This document shows positions 59,422 through 64,000 of a stretch of 64,000 bases of DNA, in pieces (positions within the stretch are counted from its first letter, which is position 1; each line of letters begins with the position of its first letter). A program made the translations under genes and the position numbers. This DNA is from CAYWRZ01 sp964460845. Lineage in GTDB: Bacteria > Bacteroidota > Bacteroidia > Flavobacteriales_D > UBA2798. The stretch lies in assembly GCA_964460845.1 (NCBI GenBank), contig CAYWRZ010000001.1, forward strand, positions 62,001 to 126,000. Reading direction: 5' to 3'. The notes under the pieces are model-generated. The model saw nothing but the letters and a program-made list of their open reading frames with translations, was not told where the DNA came from and ran no database searches.

Positions 59422-60390
59422 ATGAAACGTGTACTCATTACCGGCGCCGCCGGATTTCTCGGTTCGCACCTTTGCGACAGGTTTATCAGAGAAGGATGCC
59501 ATGTGATTGGTATGGACAACCTTATTACAGGTGATCTCCGCAATATTGAGCATCTTTTTAAGCTGGAACAGTTTGAGTTTTACCACCACGACGTGTCCAA
59601 GTTCGTGCACGTACCCGGTAAGCTCGATTATATTCTGCATTTCGCTTCTCCGGCCAGTCCGATCGACTACCTGAAAATTCCGATTCAGACCCTAAAAGTT
59701 AGTTCCTTAGGAACGCATAACTTACTCGGTCTCGCCAAAGCGAAACAAGCGCGCATACTGGTCGCTTCTACCTCTGAAGTATATGGCGATCCGCTGGTGC
59801 ATCCGCAAACGGAAGCGTATTGGGGTAATGTCAATCCTATCGGTCCGCGTGGTGTGTACGACGAAGCCAAACGTTTTATGGAAGCTATGACTATGGCCTA
59901 CCATACTTATCACGGAGTAGAAACGCGCATTGTACGCATATTCAACACCTACGGCCCGCGTATGCGGCTCAACGACGGACGTGTGCTGCCCGCTTTTATC
60001 GGACAGGCTTTGCGCGGCGAGGATCTGACTATGTTTGGCGATGGTTCGCAAACGCGTTCGTTTTGTTATGTGGACGATTTGGTAGAAGGCATTTATCGCC
60101 TGCTGCTGAGCGAACATGTACAGCCGGTGAATATTGGTAATCCGGACGAGATTACAATTCGTGAGTTTGGCGAAGAAATTATAAAGCTCACCGGCACTTC
60201 ACAGAAGCTGATTTCGCTGCCTTTGCCACAGGACGATCCGAAACAGCGTCGCCCCGACATTAGCAAAGCACGTGAGCTACTGGGTTGGGAGCCCCGCATC
60301 AGGCGGGCCGAAGGCTTACGCATTACCTACGATTATTTCAAATCTTTACCGCACGAAGAGCTTTTCAAAAAAGAGCATCGCTTCGCCTGA
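59422..60390 (+). CDS. UDP-glucuronate decarboxylase (UDP-xylose synthase)
   Basis: An NAD-dependent SDR that converts UDP-glucuronate to UDP-xylose. It has 322 residues. NAD motif: LITGAAGFLGSHLCDRFI. Diagnostic segments for the UXS group are LHFASPASPIDYLKIPIQTL, ASTSEVYGDPLVHPQ, the catalytic Tyr in NPIGPRGVYDEAKRFMEA, TRIVRIFNTYGPRMRLNDGR, and GDGSQTRSFCYVDDLVEGIY. The UDP-glucuronate substrate can come from Ugd in this window. The start is ATG 59422, with a near-match promoter (TACCTTCG) 18 bases upstream. It stands divergent from the sugar transporter gene. The pentose is probably used in a surface polysaccharide. Confidence 0.93.
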   Translation: MKRVLITGAAGFLGSHLCDRFIREGCHVIGMDNLITGDLRNIEHLFKLEQFEFYHHDVSKFVHVPGKLDYILHFASPASPIDYLKIPIQTLKVSSLGTHNLLGLAKAKQARILVASTSEVYGDPLVHPQTEAYWGNVNPIGPRGVYDEAKRFMEAMTMAYHTYHGVETRIVRIFNTYGPRMRLNDGRVLPAFIGQALRGEDLTMFGDGSQTRSFCYVDDLVEGIYRLLLSEHVQPVNIGNPDEITIREFGEEIIKLTGTSQKLISLPLPQDDPKQRRPDISKARELLGWEPRIRRAEGLRITYDYFKSLPHEELFKKEHRFA

Positions 60391-60888
60391 GCTAAAAAGA
60401 AAAACAGCAGGGATTTCAGAGGATGAGCGGGTGGTTCGGTGTGTGTGATGGCGGCTGATTATGGTTATCGTTTCCCTGCCCCAAAAAAATCTGTTTCCAA
60501 GCAAAAACCCTCCGCCCACCCAATTCAATTTACGCCCCCGGATTCATTTTTCCAAACCTGATTTTTGCTTCGCTTACAGTTCGAACATTGCACAAATGGT
60601 ACGTATAGCTTAGCCACTGTTCTGTTTGTGAATGTTTTCTTATTCCATAAAATTGGTTGAAATAGAAGCCGAGTGAGCGGTGGCGAACGTGGCTTCGTAA
60701 CGAAGCTTCAGTTTCCGCTAAAATTAACTTGGAGAGATGCGGCGTTTTCAGTAGGGAATTCCCACAACTATCCCCTTCCCGGAGCAATATACCCGATACG
60801 AAGCAATCCCGCAAACCACATTTCTCCGACAATAAAACTTCGAAACGAAAATGAAAAAAATCCTTTACTGCCTTCGCAAAAACGAGAC
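60391..60888. other. 498-bp gap with no convincing gene; contains a doubtful ORF and an inverted repeat
   Basis: A minus-strand frame at 60530-60832 reads MSEKCGLRDCFVSGILL and ends near FGKMNPGA (100 codons). It has no signal peptide, no recognised domain and no ribosome-binding site or promoter box. A perfect 7-bp inverted repeat GCTTCGT-A-ACGAAGC lies at 60692-60706. Between the polysaccharide genes on both sides this stretch is the only sizeable non-coding region of the right end. It may be a repeat-derived or decayed sequence. I cannot support a real gene here. Confidence 0.3.
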
Positions 60889-61635
60889 TTAAAGCTCCGC
60901 ATTCCGCATGCCCGAAGCCACCGCTTTATGAAAATAAGGAAGCTGTGCCACGCGCTCCATACGGTCAAGATGCCTTATGTGGTGACAGTCGCTGCCCAGC
61001 ATATCGATTTGCTTATCGTCGATAAGCCGCTCTGCCAGCTTGCGTACCGCCGGCGAATAATAACCGCCAATCGAATTGATGTTCAGTTGCAGCAAGACCC
61101 CCTTTTCGCGCAGCGCAAGTATGCGATCGTAACGCGAATGATAGAAAAAATAACGCTCTACGTGCGCCAGTACCGGCCGGTAGCCTGCCGTTTGCAGTTC
61201 AAACACTACCCTATCGAGCATAGGGGGTTCGGCAATAAACGGAAGCTCGAACAAGACATAAGCATCGCCGAAAGTGAGTAGGCTTTTTGCCTTCACCTGC
61301 GCTTCAAATTCATGATCGAGGTAATATTCAGCAGCCGCATCCAGTTCGAGGGCAATATTTTCTTTGGCTATAATTTCCCTCAGCGCATCGCGGCCACGCA
61401 GAATAATTTCGGGAGTATTGCGGTAATGATCGCTCATTACGTGTGGCGTGGTGATCACTTTTTTATATCCCAATTGCTGCATCCGTTGCAACAAAGCGAT
61501 CGATTCTTCGGGAGTCTGCGCCCCGTCGTCGATACCCGGAATAAAATGAGAATGTATATCAGTACCCAGTGCTGTAAAGCCACCCGAAAGAGCTTGCGGT
61601 TCTTTTTTTCCGAAAAGGGATTGCAGCCAGCCCAT
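60889..61635 (-). CDS. CpsB/CapC-type tyrosine phosphatase (PHP domain)
   Basis: A 248-residue metal-dependent phosphatase of the PHP superfamily, like CpsB/YwqE. The start at 61635 gives MGWLQSLFGKK; the longer reading overlaps rfbB and is rejected. Metal ligands are in TDIHSHFIPGIDDGAQTPEE, ITTPHVMSDHY, the Glu in DAAAEYYLDHEFE, VLAHVERYFFYHSRYDRI and MLGSDCHHIRH. In other bacteria such enzymes dephosphorylate the tyrosine kinase that controls capsule or exopolysaccharide polymerisation. It lies 14 bases after rfbB, so a role in this polysaccharide locus is likely. A partner tyrosine kinase is not in the window. Confidence 0.9.
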   Translation of the reverse strand: MGWLQSLFGKKEPQALSGGFTALGTDIHSHFIPGIDDGAQTPEESIALLQRMQQLGYKKVITTPHVMSDHYRNTPEIILRGRDALREIIAKENIALELDAAAEYYLDHEFEAQVKAKSLLTFGDAYVLFELPFIAEPPMLDRVVFELQTAGYRPVLAHVERYFFYHSRYDRILALREKGVLLQLNINSIGGYYSPAVRKLAERLIDDKQIDMLGSDCHHIRHLDRMERVAQLPYFHKAVASGMRNAEL

Positions 61636-61649
61636 AGCAAACGCAGGGC

Positions 61650-62711
61650 TTAGCGCCGCGAATATTGCGCTTCGTAATAGTTGCGGTATTCGCCCGAAGT
61701 GACGTGCGCCAGCCAGCTTTCGTTGCGTAGGTACCAATCGACTGTTTTTTCGAGACCCTCTTCAAAACTGACCGAGGGTTTCCAACCCAGTTCCTGTCTG
61801 ATTTTGGAAGAATCAATGGCGTAACGCAAATCGTGTCCGGCACGATCTTTTACAAACGTGATGAGGCGTTCGGAAGTACCTATTTCACGGCTCAGCTTCA
61901 CGTCCATCACCTTACAGAGAAAACGGATCAGGTCGATGTTTTTCCATTCGTTACCTCCGCCGATGTTGTAGGTTTCGCCGCTGGTTCCGCGATGAAAGAC
62001 CAAATCGATAGCCTTTGCATGATCGTCCACAAAAAGCCAGTCGCGCACATTTTCGCCACTGCCATATACAGGCACGGGCTTATGGTGACGGATATTGTGA
62101 ATAGCAAGCGGAATCAGCTTTTCCGGGAAATGATGTGTGCCGTAATTATTCGAGCAGTTCGACAATACCACATCAAGCCCGTAGGTATGATGATAGGCAC
62201 GTACAAAATGATCGGAACTGGCTTTCGAAGCCGAATAAGGAGAGCGCGGATCGTAACGCGTCTCTTCCGTAAAAAGCCCGGTATCACCCAGCGATCCGTA
62301 CACCTCGTCGGTCGATACATGATAAAAGCGCCGCGGCTTGCCATCGGTTTTCGACAACCAATAGGTACGTGCTGCATTCAGCAGATTTACGGTACCGACC
62401 ACATTGGTCAGTACAAATTCGAGCGGATTGGAAATGGATCGATCCACGTGCGACTCGGCGGCCAGGTGAATCACCCCATCGAACTCATTTTCTGCAAAAA
62501 GGCGGTCTATAAATGTGCTATCGGTGATGTTGCCTTTGAGGAATGTATAGTTGGATTTCCCTTCGAGATCTTTCAGGTTCTCAAGATTCCCCGCATAAGT
62601 CAGGGCATCGAGATTGTAAATATGATAGTCGGGATAACGTTTTACCAACAGGCGTACAAGGTGTGATCCGATAAATCCTGCTCCTCCGGTAATTAGCAAC
62701 TTCTTACTCAT
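61650..62711 (-). CDS. rfbB: dTDP-glucose 4,6-dehydratase
   Basis: Makes dTDP-4-keto-6-deoxyglucose, the branch point to dTDP-rhamnose and other deoxysugars. It has 353 residues from the ATG at 62711. NAD motif: LITGGAGFIGSHLVRLLVK. Diagnostic segments are IYNLDALTYAGNLENL, VIHLAAESHVDRSISNP, the catalytic YHVSTDEVYGSLG and RSPYSASKASSDHFVRAYHH. SNCSNNYGTHHFPEKLIPLA and GENVRDWLFVDDHAKAIDLV follow. rfbA, rfbC and rfbD are not visible in the window, so the final sugar cannot be stated. It is probably co-transcribed with the sugar dehydrogenase and the CpsB-type gene. Confidence 0.95.
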   Translation of the reverse strand: MSKKLLITGGAGFIGSHLVRLLVKRYPDYHIYNLDALTYAGNLENLKDLEGKSNYTFLKGNITDSTFIDRLFAENEFDGVIHLAAESHVDRSISNPLEFVLTNVVGTVNLLNAARTYWLSKTDGKPRRFYHVSTDEVYGSLGDTGLFTEETRYDPRSPYSASKASSDHFVRAYHHTYGLDVVLSNCSNNYGTHHFPEKLIPLAIHNIRHHKPVPVYGSGENVRDWLFVDDHAKAIDLVFHRGTSGETYNIGGGNEWKNIDLIRFLCKVMDVKLSREIGTSERLITFVKDRAGHDLRYAIDSSKIRQELGWKPSVSFEEGLEKTVDWYLRNESWLAHVTSGEYRNYYEAQYSRR

Positions 62712-62750
62712 AGCCTTGATCAATTCGTGAAACGCGCTGCTTCTTTTTGC

Positions 62751-64000
62751 TTAAAGACTCCAATACGTGAGCTTGCTCAGTTTGTTACGATAGATCCCTT
62801 TTACATCCGTCAGCACTCCGTTGGAAGAGAGGATGGAAAGAAAATATTTTTCGTCGAGATCAAGGTACTCGCGGTGGTTTACCGCCACGATTACGCCGTC
62901 GTAACCCTTGCCTATTTTGCTGAGTCCGAAGCCGTATTCATGCTCCAGCTCGGCCGAATCGGCATGGGGATCGGTCACGTCCACTTTTACGCCGAAAGAA
63001 CGCAGCTCTTTGACAATATCGGCCACTTTCGAATTGCGGATGTCGCTCACGTCTTCTTTAAACGTAGCGCCCATAACCAGCACTTTCGATTTGGAAATAT
63101 TTTTGCCCGAGGCAATGATTTTCTTCACGGTATTTTTGGCCACGTAAAAACCCATCGAGTCGTTGATGTAACGCCCCGAGTTGATCACACGGGCGTGGTA
63201 GCCCAGCGCTTCGGCCTTGTGCGTAAGGTAATAAGGGTCCACTCCAATGCAATGTCCGCCAACGAGCCCCGGGAAAAAACGGAGAAAATTCCACTTGGTA
63301 CCGGCCGCTTCGAGCACATCGTAGGTATTGATACCCATTTTATTGAAAATGATCGAAAGCTCGTTCATCAGGGCGATGTTCACATCACGCTGCGTGTTTT
63401 CAATGATCTTCGCCGCTTCGGCTACTTTGATGGTAGAGGCACGGTGCACACCGGGTTCCACAATCAGCTCATACACTTTGGCGATTACATCGAGCGAAGT
63501 TTTATCACAACCCGATACCACTTTCAGAATACGGGTAATGGTATGCTCATGGTCGCCGGGATTGATCCGTTCGGGCGAGTAGCCTACTTTAAAATCTTTC
63601 TTGAATTTGAGTCCCGACTCGCGCTCCAGCACAGGAATACAATCTTCTTCGGTACAGCCGGGATATACGGTCGATTCGTACACCACATAATCTCCTTTTT
63701 TCAGCACTTTACCCACAGTCGAAGAGGCGCCCAACAGCGGTTTCAAATCAGGCAGGTTATGCTCGTCGATAGGTGTCGGTACGGCTACAATAAAAAAGGT
63801 AGCTTCTTTCAGATCGTCGAGCGAAGCGGTAAATTTTATATCACATCCTTTGAAAGCTTCCTTCGGCAATTCCTTACTCGGATCGATCCCTTTTTTCATC
63901 ATATCTACCCTTTTCTGGTTGATATCAAAGCCGATAACCCGAAGTTTTTTAGCAAATTCCAGCGCAATAGGAAGGCCCACATAACCCAGTCCGATGACGG
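62751..64000 (-). CDS. Nucleotide sugar dehydrogenase (UDP-HexNAc 6-dehydrogenase-like), N-terminus cut by the window edge
   Basis: The frame is open to the end of the window, and the first visible residues (VIGLGYVGLPIALEFAKK) are the beginning of the NAD fold, so only a handful of residues are missing. At least 416 residues are present. Motifs include VAVPTPIDEHNLPDLKPLLG, YESTVYPGCTEEDCIPVLE, the substrate-specificity region VGYSPERINPGDHEHTITRI, and the catalytic Cys in GLVGGHCIGVDPYYLTHKAE. GATFKEDVSDIRNSKVADIV follows. This is the TviB/WbpA/Cap5L-type group that oxidises UDP-N-acetylhexosamines to uronic acids for capsule and O-antigen; the exact substrate is not clear. It starts a run of polysaccharide genes on the minus strand. 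Confidence 0.88.
   Translation of the reverse strand, partial: VIGLGYVGLPIALEFAKKLRVIGFDINQKRVDMMKKGIDPSKELPKEAFKGCDIKFTASLDDLKEATFFIVAVPTPIDEHNLPDLKPLLGASSTVGKVLKKGDYVVYESTVYPGCTEEDCIPVLERESGLKFKKDFKVGYSPERINPGDHEHTITRILKVVSGCDKTSLDVIAKVYELIVEPGVHRASTIKVAEAAKIIENTQRDVNIALMNELSIIFNKMGINTYDVLEAAGTKWNFLRFFPGLVGGHCIGVDPYYLTHKAEALGYHARVINSGRYINDSMGFYVAKNTVKKIIASGKNISKSKVLVMGATFKEDVSDIRNSKVADIVKELRSFGVKVDVTDPHADSAELEHEYGFGLSKIGKGYDGVIVAVNHREYLDLDEKYFLSILSSNGVLTDVKGIYRNKLSKLTYWSL

Noticed and set aside
1..64000. CRISPR arrays, tRNA or rRNA genes, insertion sequences and prophage genes
   Set aside because: Looked for regularly spaced repeats, T-loop motifs, rRNA-like stretches and transposase, integrase or phage structural motifs; none found by reading.

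Overview
The window is a stretch of chromosome from a member of the Bacteroidota. The evidence is family content rather than a marker gene. There is a PorX-type response regulator with a PglZ domain, and two secreted proteins with type IX secretion (T9SS) C-terminal sorting domains. LpxC and FabZ are fused, and there are DUF4783 and FucP-type sugar transporter families. At least 14 start sites are preceded by the Bacteroidota -7 promoter element TAnnTTTG. Base composition is close to balanced and genes are packed tightly on both strands, with many overlaps of 4 bp or less. I saw no tRNA, rRNA, CRISPR array, transposase, prophage or insertion sequence. The genus cannot be named from this sequence.

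Layout. 0-9.6 kb: a cut membrane protein, rlmH, a DUF4783 secreted protein, nadC, a YihY membrane protein, a large M1 peptidase that appears fused to an outer-membrane barrel, a PafA-like phosphatase and porX. 9.7-15.4 kb: an HD phosphohydrolase, the lipid A genes lpxD, lpxC-fabZ and lpxA in tight overlap, an orphan ABC ATPase and recX. 15.4-23.7 kb, mostly minus strand: a GH3 glycosidase, a PlsC-type acyltransferase, pheT, mannose-1-phosphate guanylyltransferase, an aminotransferase, an SprT-like protein and a 51-residue lipoprotein. 23.7-25.2 kb: mlaE and mlaF for lipid transport. 25.6-29.6 kb: two paralogous T9SS cargo proteins. 29.8-39.4 kb: gcvP, a UbiA-like membrane protein, hemL, a CotH-type lipoprotein, the kynurenine genes kynU and kmo, and a tiny His-rich membrane protein.

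39.5-53 kb holds envelope and polysaccharide genes (glycosyltransferase, sugar epimerase, hldD, waaA, DegT aminotransferase, ugd) mixed with glyA, an alpha/beta hydrolase, a PLP desulfhydrase/ACC-deaminase-like enzyme, an outer-membrane barrel protein and two tandem fatty acid desaturases. 53-59.3 kb is more accessory: a DUF308 protein, a 561-residue multidomain effector-like protein, DinB, a Crp-type regulator, and a ROK kinase with a sugar transporter. 59.4-64 kb is nucleotide-sugar supply (UDP-glucuronate decarboxylase, CpsB-type phosphatase, rfbB and a cut UDP-sugar dehydrogenase), probably the edge of a surface polysaccharide locus.

Most of the window is core metabolism and envelope assembly. 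Ugd makes UDP-glucuronate, which the decarboxylase can turn into UDP-xylose. LpxD/C/A, HldD and WaaA build the lipid A and core part of LPS, and MlaE/F move lipids to or from the outer membrane. PorX and the sorting-domain proteins point to a T9SS whose structural genes lie elsewhere. KynU and Kmo make 3-hydroxyanthranilate, which could reach quinolinate, the substrate of NadC.

The most unusual items are: the effector-like protein at 53.9-55.6 kb (eCIS-cargo-like leader, HopA1-like middle, OTU-like cysteine protease end); a set of promoters so close to ATG that leaderless transcripts are predicted; a structured, possibly non-coding RNA element on the minus strand at 25.25-25.5 kb; and small genes that are easy to miss (23494-23649 and 39253-39417).
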